From JBHHZJ01 sp046758005 (lineage in GTDB: Bacteria; Pseudomonadota; Alphaproteobacteria; Kiloniellales; J153): a stretch of DNA of 50,227 nt. The translations under genes were made by a program, and so were the position numbers. Location: NCBI GenBank assembly GCA_046758005.1, contig JBHHZJ010000012.1, positions 1-50,227 of the forward strand, written 5' to 3'. Positions 7,811 through 15,594 of the stretch are shown here, in pieces. Position 1 is the first letter of the stretch. Every line of letters begins with the position of its first letter. Under the pieces are notes generated by a model. That model was not told the origin of the DNA and did not search any database. It saw nothing but the letters and a program-made list of their open reading frames with translations.

Positions 7811-9523
7811 ATGAAGAAAGAACTCAAGGACGCGACCGGTAAGAGAATTCATCCGTACGTCCCGGAGCTGTGCGAGCAGCTCCGCAAGGGTGAGGTCGAC
7901 CGGCGCGAGTTTCTGCGCACCGTGACGCTGCTCGGCGTCTCGGCGGGCGCGGCCTACGCCATGGCTGGCAAGATCCTCGGTCAGGAGATTACGCCGAAGG
8001 CAGTCGCTGCGGAGACGCCCAAGAGGGGTGGCGTGTTCAAGGTTTCGATGCAGATCCAGGAGATGACCGATCCAGCGACCTTCGACTGGACCCAGAAGTC
8101 GAACGTCGCGCGCCAGATGATCGAATATCTGACCATTACCGGCCATGACAACGTCACTCGGCCTTACCTGGCCGAGAGCTGGGAGGCGAGTGACGACCTC
8201 AAAACCTGGACCCTGAAACTGCACAAAGGCATCAAGTGGTCGAACGGCGACGACTTCAACGCCGACGACGTGGTCCACAACTTCACGCGCTGGCTGGATC
8301 CCAGTGTCGGCTCGTCCAACGTCGGCCTCTTCGCCTCCATGGTGGAGGAAGTCGACACCGGCAAGAAGGACGACAACGGCAATCCGATCATGGGCAAGCG
8401 CATGACTTCGGGCGCGATCGAGAAGATCGATTCCCACACGGTCCGCTTGAACCTCAATTCGCCGACTCTGTCGATCCCGGAGAACCTTTACAACTACCCG
8501 ACCGCGATCGTGAACCGGCGTTTCGATGACGAGGGCGGTGATCTGTCGAAGAACCCGGTCGGTACCGGCCCTTATATGCTGGCCGAATTCCAGGTCGGCG
8601 AAAAGGCCATCTTGAAGCGCCGGCCCGGCAAGTACTGGGGCGGCGATCCCTATCTGGATGAGATCCACTATTTCGACCACGGCGAGGACAGGTCGGCGTG
8701 GCTTGCCGCTCTGGCCTCCAAGCAGGTCCACGCGGTATTCGAGATCGACGTCAACCAGATCGACGTCGTCGAGCGGCTGCCCGATGCGGTTCTGCACGAC
8801 GCGGTCACCGCACAGACCGGCGTGGCCCGCATGCAGCGGACGCAGAAGCCCTTCGACAATCTCAACCTGCGCCGTGCGATCATGGCCTGCATGGACCACC
8901 AGAAGCTGCTCGACCTGGCCCACCGCGGCAAGGGCGCGCCCGCGGAGAACCACCACGTCGCGCAGATCCATCCCGAGTACGCGAAGCTGCCGCCGCTCAA
9001 GCAGGATTACGACCTAGCGAAAAAGCTGCTGGCGGACGCCGGTTACGAGGACGGCATCAAGCTCTCGATCAACGTGGGCAACGCGACCGGCGCGTGGGAG
9101 CAGGACACGATGCAGGCGCTGAAGGAACAGTTGGCGCCCGCGAAAATCAACCTCGAGCTCAACCTGATGCCAAGCGCCCAGTACTGGGAGGTTTGGGACA
9201 AGGCGCCGTTCAGCTTCACCGCCTGGACCCACCGTCCGTTGGGCGTCATGGTGCTCAACCTCGCCTATCGCACGGGCGTGCCGTGGAACGAGGCCGATTA
9301 CTCCAATCCGGAGTTCGACAAGGCCCTCGACGTGGCGAGTGCGCTCCTCGACGTGGAAGAGCGACGCAAGGCGATGTACACCTGCGAGAAGATCCTGCAG
9401 GACGACGCGATCATCGCCCAGCCGCTGTGGCGCGCGGTGTTCACGGCCGCCGACAAGCGGGTCAAGGGGTTTCACAAGCACCCGACCAATTACCATCAGT
9501 TCTTCAGGGTGTGGCTCGCTTAG
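7811..9523 (+). CDS. ABC transporter periplasmic substrate-binding protein, peptide/opine family (SBP_bac_5)
   Basis: A 570-residue extracytoplasmic receptor of the DppA/OppA class. The N-terminus is long, and a twin-arginine-like signal (DRREFLRTVTLLGVSAGAAYA, residues about 30-50) suggests Tat export. The SBP_bac_5 pattern follows: DDLKTWTLKLHKGIKWSNGDDFNADDVV near residue 140, and NPVGTGPYMLAEF near 250. The ATG follows CAGGGAGACGATGT, with GGGAG as ribosome site. It heads a four-gene importer operon with two permeases and a fused ATPase. The ligand (peptide, opine, nickel chelate or sugar) cannot be told from sequence alone. A strong stem-loop just behind the stop probably sets its expression above that of the membrane components. 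Confidence 0.9.
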   Translation: MKKELKDATGKRIHPYVPELCEQLRKGEVDRREFLRTVTLLGVSAGAAYAMAGKILGQEITPKAVAAETPKRGGVFKVSMQIQEMTDPATFDWTQKSNVARQMIEYLTITGHDNVTRPYLAESWEASDDLKTWTLKLHKGIKWSNGDDFNADDVVHNFTRWLDPSVGSSNVGLFASMVEEVDTGKKDDNGNPIMGKRMTSGAIEKIDSHTVRLNLNSPTLSIPENLYNYPTAIVNRRFDDEGGDLSKNPVGTGPYMLAEFQVGEKAILKRRPGKYWGGDPYLDEIHYFDHGEDRSAWLAALASKQVHAVFEIDVNQIDVVERLPDAVLHDAVTAQTGVARMQRTQKPFDNLNLRRAIMACMDHQKLLDLAHRGKGAPAENHHVAQIHPEYAKLPPLKQDYDLAKKLLADAGYEDGIKLSINVGNATGAWEQDTMQALKEQLAPAKINLELNLMPSAQYWEVWDKAPFSFTAWTHRPLGVMVLNLAYRTGVPWNEADYSNPEFDKALDVASALLDVEERRKAMYTCEKILQDDAIIAQPLWRAVFTAADKRVKGFHKHPTNYHQFFRVWLA

Positions 9524-9535
9524 GACGGTTCGACA

Positions 9536-9565
9536 GGCCGCGGAGGACAGGGGGCCTCCGCGGCC
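9536..9565 (+). promoter_or_regulatory. Perfect 11-bp intercistronic stem-loop after the binding-protein gene
   Basis: Arms GGCCGCGGAGG (9536-9546) and CCTCCGCGGCC (9555-9565) pair perfectly around an 8-nt loop. It begins 12 nt after the binding-protein stop and 60 bp before the next gene. There is no U-tract, so it is unlikely to be a full terminator. In other importers such structures block 3' exonucleases or attenuate read-through so that the binding protein is made in excess. Confidence 0.6.
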
Positions 9566-9624
9566 CGGTCGGCTGGCGCGCAACCGCCGGGCGCTGGTGA
9601 CGGGGGAAGGAGGGCTCGCCGGCC

Positions 9625-10557
9625 ATGCTGGTCTTCATCGTGCGACGTTTCGGCACCATGGTCCTGACCATGGTCGTGGTCTCGCTCCTCCTGTTTCTGT
9701 TGCTCGAGATCAACGTCGAGGGAGTCGCGATCAAGGTCCTCGGGCCGTACACCTCCGACGAGCAGCGTAACATCTGGCTGGAGCAGCACGGCTACTTCCG
9801 GCCGGTCTACATCCGTTACTTCGAGTGGCTGGGCAACTTCATCGCCGGAAATTTCGGCGACTCGGTCCGCTTCAAGGTTCCGGTGGGTGACGTGCTGTGG
9901 CCGCGCCTGGGCAACACCGGCATCCTCGGCCTGGCCACGATGCTGGTCGTGATCCCGCTGTCCCTGACCCTGGGCGTGCTTTCCGGCATGCGCGAGGGCT
10001 CCAAGCTCGATCGGACGATTTCGGTGACCTCCATCGTCACCACCTCGGTTCCGGAATTCGCCAGCGCCGTGCTGCTGTCTGCGATTTTCGTTTTCTATCT
10101 CGACCTGCTGCCCGGGACGAGCAGCATGACCGACGGGTTCAGCATCGTGCAGCTCGCGCTGCCGGTGATGGTCCTGGTGCTCTACGACTTCGGCTACGTG
10201 ACCCGCATGACCCGCGCGTCCATGGCCGAGGTAATGATGACCCATTACATCCGCACGGCGGTGCTCAAGGGCCTGCCTTACAGAACGGTGATCGTACGCC
10301 ACGCTCTGCGCAACGCGCTGATCGCGCCCTTCACCGTGATCATGCTCCAGATCAACTGGCTGCTGTCGGGCGTGATCGTCGTGGAGTTCTTCTTCGCCTA
10401 CAAGGGCTTCGGCGCGCTCCTGCTGGAGGCCTCGCTCAACCAGGACATATATCTGATCGAGGCGTGCGCCATGGTCGCGGTGTTCGTCGCGGTGGCGACC
10501 CAGACGCTGGCCGACGTGGGGTACACCTACCTCAACCCGCGCATCCGGTTCGCCTAG
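9625..10557 (+). CDS. ABC transporter inner-membrane permease, DppB-type
   Basis: First membrane subunit of the importer (310 residues). The N-terminus MLVFIVRRFGTMVLTMVVVSLLLFLLLEI is the usual first helix of the DppB class, followed by a periplasmic loop and further hydrophobic segments at about 90-125, 140-165, 180-205, 235-260 and 275-300. The cytoplasmic EAA-type coupling loop is visible in LKGLPYRTVIVRHALRNALIAP. GGAGGG lies about 11 nt before the ATG. It is separated by only 11 bp from the second permease gene. Confidence 0.9.
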   Translation: MLVFIVRRFGTMVLTMVVVSLLLFLLLEINVEGVAIKVLGPYTSDEQRNIWLEQHGYFRPVYIRYFEWLGNFIAGNFGDSVRFKVPVGDVLWPRLGNTGILGLATMLVVIPLSLTLGVLSGMREGSKLDRTISVTSIVTTSVPEFASAVLLSAIFVFYLDLLPGTSSMTDGFSIVQLALPVMVLVLYDFGYVTRMTRASMAEVMMTHYIRTAVLKGLPYRTVIVRHALRNALIAPFTVIMLQINWLLSGVIVVEFFFAYKGFGALLLEASLNQDIYLIEACAMVAVFVAVATQTLADVGYTYLNPRIRFA

Positions 10558-10568
10558 GACAAGCCGCC

Positions 10569-11453
10569 ATGGTGGAACAGGCCATCGTACTGCCCCGCCG
10601 CGAACCGGCGATCCTTCGCGCGCTGAAGAGCCTCGCGCTCATGCGCGAGAGCGTTGTCGGCATGATCGGGCTCGGACTGATCCTGTTCTGGGTGCTGCTT
10701 GCGCTGCTCGCCGACGTACTCGCGCCGTTCCCGCCGAACGCGACGATCTTTCCTCTGGCCATGCCGGGCACGGAGGCGCCGGACGGCGGCGTCTTCTGGC
10801 TCGGCACCGACCACATCGGACGCGACATCCTGTCGCGGATCATCCACGGCTCGCGCCAGGTGCTGACCTACGGCCCGCTCGCCACGTTCTGTGCCTACTT
10901 TGTCGGCATCCCGATGGGGCTGGCCGCCGGCTACCGGCGCGGAATGACCGACGACGTGCTCTCGTTCGTCGCCAACGTCATTCTGTCGTTCCCCGTCCTG
11001 GTGCTCTACATCATCATCATCGCGACCATCGGCGCCTCTGCGGTCAACATCGTGATCGCCGTGACCTTCGCCTCGGCGCCCGGCATTTTCCGGATCGTGC
11101 GCGGGCTCGTGCTCGACCTGCGCAACCGGGAGTATGTCTTCGCCGCGGAGACCCGGGGCGAGAGTCCGTGGCGGATCATGCTGGTCGAGATCTTGCCCAA
11201 TGCGCGCGGCCCGCTCATCGTCGATGCCTGCCTGCGTCTGGGTTACGTGATCATCACGATCGGGGTGCTCGGATTCCTCGGACTGGGGCTGCCGCCGCCC
11301 GACCCGGACTGGGGCGGCATGATCAACGAGACGCGGCAGATGGCGATGACCTTCCCGCACATGACGGTGTTCCCGTGCATCGCGATCTCCTCGCTGGTTC
11401 TCGGCTTCAACCTGCTGGCCGATGGCCTGCGCGAAATCTCGTTGCGCGACTGA
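10569..11453 (+). CDS. ABC transporter inner-membrane permease, DppC-type
   Basis: Second membrane subunit, 294 residues from the ATG at 10569. It has the DppC layout: a cytoplasmic N-terminus ending in SVVGMIGLGLILFWVLLALL, a periplasmic loop with WLGTDHIGRDILSRIIHGSR (typical of this class), four further hydrophobic segments, and the coupling loop AETRGESPWRIMLVEILPN. It sits 11 bp after the first permease and 10 bp before the ATPase gene, clearly one operon. It pairs with the DppB-type subunit to form the translocation channel. Confidence 0.92.
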   Translation: MVEQAIVLPRREPAILRALKSLALMRESVVGMIGLGLILFWVLLALLADVLAPFPPNATIFPLAMPGTEAPDGGVFWLGTDHIGRDILSRIIHGSRQVLTYGPLATFCAYFVGIPMGLAAGYRRGMTDDVLSFVANVILSFPVLVLYIIIIATIGASAVNIVIAVTFASAPGIFRIVRGLVLDLRNREYVFAAETRGESPWRIMLVEILPNARGPLIVDACLRLGYVIITIGVLGFLGLGLPPPDPDWGGMINETRQMAMTFPHMTVFPCIAISSLVLGFNLLADGLREISLRD

Positions 11454-11463
11454 GGAGGCCGCA

Positions 11464-13584
11464 ATGACGATCCAAGGCACGCCCTCCGAGGGCCCGATCC
11501 TGGAATGCAGGGATCTGTGCATCTCGTATTTCACCCGGGCGGGGGAGATTCCGGCGGTCGTCGACTTCAACCTCACGTTGCGCCAGGGCGACAGCGTCGG
11601 CTTGGTCGGCGAGTCGGGTTGCGGCAAGTCCACCGTGGCCATGGCGATCATGCGCTACATGGGCTCGAACGGCGGCATCGTCGGGGGCCAGGTCATCTAC
11701 AAGGGTCGCGACATGGCCACGCTGAGCAACGAGGAGATTCGCCAGCTGCGCGGCAACGAGATCTCGATGGTCTATCAGGAGCCCATGGCGTCGCTGAACC
11801 CGAGCATGACGCTCGGCAAGCAGCTCATGGAGGTGCCGCTTTACCACGAGGAGATCACGGAACAGGACGCATACGACCGCGCGCTCGATATATTGGCCGA
11901 TGTGAAGCTACCGGACCCCGAGCGGATCATGGCCTCCTATCCGCACCAAATTTCGGGCGGCCAGCAGCAGCGCGTCGTGATCGCCATGGCCCTGCTGTCC
12001 AATCCGTCGCTCCTGCTTCTGGACGAGCCGACCACGGCGCTCGATGTCACGGTCGAGGCCGGCATCATCGAACTGATCGCCGAGATCGCCGAGAAGTTCA
12101 GCACCTCGATGATCTACATCTCGCACAACCTGGGTCTGATCCTGGCGACCTGCGACCGGGTCAACGTCATGTATTCGGGCGTCGTGGTCGAAAACGGTAC
12201 GGTCGACGAAGTCTTCGATCACATGCGTCACCCTTACACCAAGGGCCTGTTCAGCGCCATTCCCTTGCCCGGCGCAAACAAGACCGCGCAGCCCCTGGTG
12301 CCCATTCGGGGGCAGCTTCCCCTTCCGCACGAACGGCCGATCGGATGCTACTTTGCGCCGCGTTGCGACTTCTTTCAGGAAGGCCGCTGTGACCAGCCCA
12401 GCGAGCACCGCACCGTTCCGATGTTCCAGATCGACGGCGCATCGGGGCACGAGGTGCGCTGTCTGCGCTGGAACGAGATCGACTGGGGGAGCTACAAGCC
12501 GGAAGGCCTGGCGGGCGAGACGGTGGAGATCGGCCGGAAGGTCCTGTCGATCGACAACATGCGCAAGTATTACGAGCTGCGCGACAATTCGATCGCCGCG
12601 CTGATCAAGGGCCAACGCGTGCGTTACGTCAAGGCCAACGAACGCATCAGCTTCGACGCGCACGAATGCGAGACGGTCGCCATCGTCGGCGAATCGGGCT
12701 GCGGCAAGTCGACCTTCGCCAAGGTCCTGATGGGCCTGGAAACCGCGACCGAGGGCGGGGTCGTCTTCAACGACCAGGACGTGGCCAACCTGCCCGTGCA
12801 GAAGCGCTCGCCCGAGCAGGTCGGCTCGATGCAGATGGTGTTCCAAAACCCCTTCGACACCTTGAACCCGAGCCACACGGTGGGCGCGCAGCTCGCACGG
12901 GTGATCAAGAAGTTCGGGGTCGAACGGGACAAGGACAAGATCGAGCAACGCGTGATGCAGCTACTCGACCTGGTCAAGCTGCCGCGCGACTTCGCCCGCC
13001 GCCGGCCCCGGCAGCTCTCCGGCGGGCAGAAGCAGCGCGTGGGCATCGCCCGGGCGTTCGCCGGCAACCCGGCCATGGTCGTGGCCGACGAGCCGGTCTC
13101 GGCGCTCGACGTCTCGGTGCAGGCGGCGATCACCGGGCTGCTGATGGACATCCAGCGCACGTACCGCACGACGCTGCTGTTCATCAGCCACGACCTGAGC
13201 TTGGTGCGCTACCTGGCCGACCGGGTCGTGGTCATGTACCTGGGCCAGATCATGGAGCAGGGCACGACCGACGAGGTCTTCGCCCCGCCCTACCATCCCT
13301 ATACCGAGGCGTTGCTCTCCGCGGTGCCGATCGCAGACACCTCGATCAAGAAGAAGCGGATCATCCTCGAGGGCAACCTGCCCAGCGTGATGAACCCGCC
13401 CAAGGGCTGCCCGTTCAACACGCGCTGCCCGCGCAAGCTCGGCCGGATCTGCGACACCGAGACGCCGCCCTTCATCGAGGCAGGCCCGGGCCACGTGATT
13501 TCGTGCCACATCCCGATCGAGGAGCTGCGCAAGGTCGATCCGGTCATCGTCCAGGTCGACAAGGACAAGTCCGCCGCCGAGTGA
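11464..13584 (+). CDS. Fused double ATPase of a peptide-type ABC importer (DppD-DppF in one chain)
   Basis: A 706-residue protein holding both nucleotide-binding domains. Domain 1: Walker A GESGCGKST at 49-57, signature SGGQQQR at 165-171, Walker B LLLLDEP at 184-190, followed by an oligopeptide-transporter C-terminal segment with conserved cysteines (about 295-345). Domain 2: Walker A GESGCGKST near 410, signature SGGQKQR near 520, Walker B VVADEP near 545, and a second Cys-containing C-terminal segment. The ATG follows GAGGAGG; codons upstream overlap the permease gene and are unlikely to be used. Both halves look catalytically competent. In most relatives D and F are separate genes; the fusion fixes a 1:1 ratio. 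Confidence 0.93.
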   Translation: MTIQGTPSEGPILECRDLCISYFTRAGEIPAVVDFNLTLRQGDSVGLVGESGCGKSTVAMAIMRYMGSNGGIVGGQVIYKGRDMATLSNEEIRQLRGNEISMVYQEPMASLNPSMTLGKQLMEVPLYHEEITEQDAYDRALDILADVKLPDPERIMASYPHQISGGQQQRVVIAMALLSNPSLLLLDEPTTALDVTVEAGIIELIAEIAEKFSTSMIYISHNLGLILATCDRVNVMYSGVVVENGTVDEVFDHMRHPYTKGLFSAIPLPGANKTAQPLVPIRGQLPLPHERPIGCYFAPRCDFFQEGRCDQPSEHRTVPMFQIDGASGHEVRCLRWNEIDWGSYKPEGLAGETVEIGRKVLSIDNMRKYYELRDNSIAALIKGQRVRYVKANERISFDAHECETVAIVGESGCGKSTFAKVLMGLETATEGGVVFNDQDVANLPVQKRSPEQVGSMQMVFQNPFDTLNPSHTVGAQLARVIKKFGVERDKDKIEQRVMQLLDLVKLPRDFARRRPRQLSGGQKQRVGIARAFAGNPAMVVADEPVSALDVSVQAAITGLLMDIQRTYRTTLLFISHDLSLVRYLADRVVVMYLGQIMEQGTTDEVFAPPYHPYTEALLSAVPIADTSIKKKRIILEGNLPSVMNPPKGCPFNTRCPRKLGRICDTETPPFIEAGPGHVISCHIPIEELRKVDPVIVQVDKDKSAAE

Positions 13585-13714
13585 CGGCCGGCGGCCGATC
13601 CGCCCCGCCGTTCCCGGGCCGTGGGGCGCGCCATCTTTGCCAAGCCTTAAGCCGGCGTGGCCGATATTGGCGGTCGGGCGCCCGCGGAGGGGCGCGAGTC
13701 TTGGAGGCGGCGCG

Positions 13715-14164
13715 ATGTCGCTGCTGCGTGTTTGGGTGCCGGTCGCCGCCGCCACGGCGTTGCTGGCCGCGGTCTTGACCCCGACCGCGGCGGGGGCCGT
13801 GGAGTGTTGGCGCGGCTGGGGCTACTGGGTGGACGGCCAGACCCGGGCGTACAAGAGCGGCGAGCTGCTTCTGGTGACCAAGGGGCCGGCAGCGTGGGCC
13901 CCGGGCCGTCCCGTCGCGCTCTATCTCCTCGACCGGGAAAGCGGCCGCATCGCGCCGGATGCGGCGCCGATCACGGTGAAACCGATCAACCCGCGCGCCT
14001 ATTATCGGGGCCGCCTCAATTACGTCGACGGTATCGCCGACGTCGACGGTTCCCGGGACCGCCTCGTCTTCGGCCTCAGCCACATCGCGCCGCCATCGGC
14101 CCCGATCGAGAAGCTCGAGGACTACAACGCCTGGGCCTGCGGTCTGGGCGGCGCCCGGCGCTAG
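13715..14164 (+). CDS. Small secreted or periplasmic protein, unknown
   Basis: A 149-residue protein with a clear Sec signal peptide (residues 1-28, ending TAAGA). The mature part starts with VECWRGWGYWVDGQTRAYKSGELLLVTKG, and two cysteines, near the start (VECW) and near the end (WACGLGG), could form a disulfide. The ATG at 13715 is preceded by GGAGG 8 nt upstream. It follows the importer operon by 130 bp; a functional link is not shown. I do not recognise a family. Confidence 0.7.
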   Translation: MSLLRVWVPVAAATALLAAVLTPTAAGAVECWRGWGYWVDGQTRAYKSGELLLVTKGPAAWAPGRPVALYLLDRESGRIAPDAAPITVKPINPRAYYRGRLNYVDGIADVDGSRDRLVFGLSHIAPPSAPIEKLEDYNAWACGLGGARR

Positions 14165-14299
14165 TAGGCTGCTCCGCCGCCGGCGTCTTGCTCCCGGACC
14201 GGCCGGGAATTGTGCGAGAATTTAGCGGCCTTTAATACGTTCGTGCTGTAATGCGGACGGTAGCGTTTGCCCCTTGTCCTTGGCAGAAAGCCGAGCGAA

Positions 14300-14461
14300 A
14301 TGGACCCGATATTCCTCCTTACGGGTCTGGGTACGGTCGTCGCCGCGGTCGCCGGCCTGGTCCTTACCTGTCACCTCGAACGGCGTTCGCTCAACGGGCG
14401 GAAGCCGAGCAAGGCCGCAACGCCCGGCGAAGACCTGAGGACCGGCGGGTTGGGGCCTTGA
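14300..14461 (+). CDS. Possible 53-residue single-pass membrane protein
   Basis: From the ATG at 14300 the frame encodes MDPIFLLTGLGTVVAAVAGL then a basic tail (HLERRSLNGRKPSK). The hydrophobic segment covers about residues 4-24, and third codon positions are mostly G or C as in real genes here. There is no good Shine-Dalgarno sequence, and an upstream ATG at 14267 is also possible. It may equally be a chance frame. Confidence 0.4.
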   Translation: MDPIFLLTGLGTVVAAVAGLVLTCHLERRSLNGRKPSKAATPGEDLRTGGLGP

Positions 14462-14547
14462 GCGGGTAGAAATTCGCTTGAGCCCAGGCGGGCGACGCGC
14501 CGACCCGTCGCGCGTCCCGGTACGCCGCGCTGGTCCGGCGGCGGCGC

Positions 14548-15264
14548 TCAGTCGAACAGGGCGTTGATGTCTTCCTGGGATATGCCTTGAGTGGGCAGCT
14601 GCGGGCCGTTCATCAGCGAGTCCTCGCCCGCGACGCCCGGCTGCTCCGGCAGCGGGAGCTCGGCGAACGCCTCCACGCCCCAGATATGGATCATGGCGAG
14701 GATCCGCTCCTCGATGAAGCGGATGGTCTTGACGACCTTGTTGATTCGCTGGCCCGTGATGTCCTGAAAGTTGCAGGCCTCGAAAATCTTGATGATCTCG
14801 TTGGCGATGTCCTCGGTCATGGCGACGAGGTCGTCATCGTCGTGGTAGACGCCGGCCATCTTCCGGATGATGCCCTCGATCGTCTCTCCCGCGGTCAGGA
14901 TGTCCTCGGTGGAGGTCTCGGTCGCGACGACGATCGCGTCCAGCTCGCTCGCGGCCGCGAGCATGCGGTCGTCCTCGGCCTTGGGGTGCTTGATAGTGGC
15001 GATCTCCAACTTGGCCTGGCCGATCATGCGGACCATCTGGGCAATCTCGATGCGCGCGGCCATGGACTCCCTGTCGCCCGATCGGTCGCCGCCGAGCGGG
15101 GCGGCCTCGACCTGAGTCTCCTCGCGCAGCGCGGCGATCTCGCGCCGCAGTTCCTCGATCGCGCGCAGCAGGTCGGCATTGCTGACGCCGTCCCGGGCGC
15201 CCAGGCGACGAAGCCGGAGCTGGCGCTCGACGCTGAATTCCTTGATCGCGGGCTGATCGCGCAT
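14548..15264 (-). CDS. cheZ: Chemotaxis protein phosphatase CheZ
   Basis: A 238-residue protein that dephosphorylates CheY-P. The signature is unambiguous: ACNFQDITGQRINKVV, which contains the catalytic Asp and Gln, on the long helical hairpin, and a C-terminal CheY-binding tail ending in QEDINALFD. The N-terminal half is helical with a heptad-like stretch (LLRAIEELRREIAALREET). The ATG at 15264 follows GGAGGAACGTCC; the 22 codons upstream in frame lack a ribosome site. No other chemotaxis or flagellar gene lies in the window, so this is an isolated cheZ. It is divergent from the beta-helix gene across an AT-rich region. Confidence 0.93.
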   Translation of the reverse strand: MRDQPAIKEFSVERQLRLRRLGARDGVSNADLLRAIEELRREIAALREETQVEAAPLGGDRSGDRESMAARIEIAQMVRMIGQAKLEIATIKHPKAEDDRMLAAASELDAIVVATETSTEDILTAGETIEGIIRKMAGVYHDDDDLVAMTEDIANEIIKIFEACNFQDITGQRINKVVKTIRFIEERILAMIHIWGVEAFAELPLPEQPGVAGEDSLMNGPQLPTQGISQEDINALFD

Positions 15265-15594
15265 GGACGTTCCTCCGGGATCCGCACCTGAGGCTTCCTG
15301 GCCGGGCCTGAGACGGTGGAGATACGACAAGAATATTAAGAACCGATAAGCCGGCGGCTCGCCGCGGCGGGCGCGCCGGCACTCTTACGTTGCCAGAGGC
15401 ATGATCGCGTGAGGATGCGGACCATATTTATCTCAACGGCATCCAGTATTACCTCACAATCATCTTCGAATTATCAATGAATATTACCGAAAGATATCAT
15501 ATTCCTTAGTATTATATTAATTGGTCGTGGGTGTAATGCATGTCGGCGAATGGTGCGAATTGCTTCGTGTATCGACCTGCAAGGGTGGTCTGCC
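15265..15594. other. AT-rich divergent intergenic region between cheZ and the beta-helix gene
   Basis: The 330 bp have no convincing gene. From about 15410 to 15530 the sequence is strikingly AT-rich (many ATATTA and TATTAT words) within GC-rich DNA. It must hold the promoters of both divergent genes; TATTAT at 15510-15515 is a possible plus-strand -10 element, but no well-spaced -35 partner is visible. The composition would also suit a binding region for an AT-seeking silencer protein. Confidence 0.45.
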
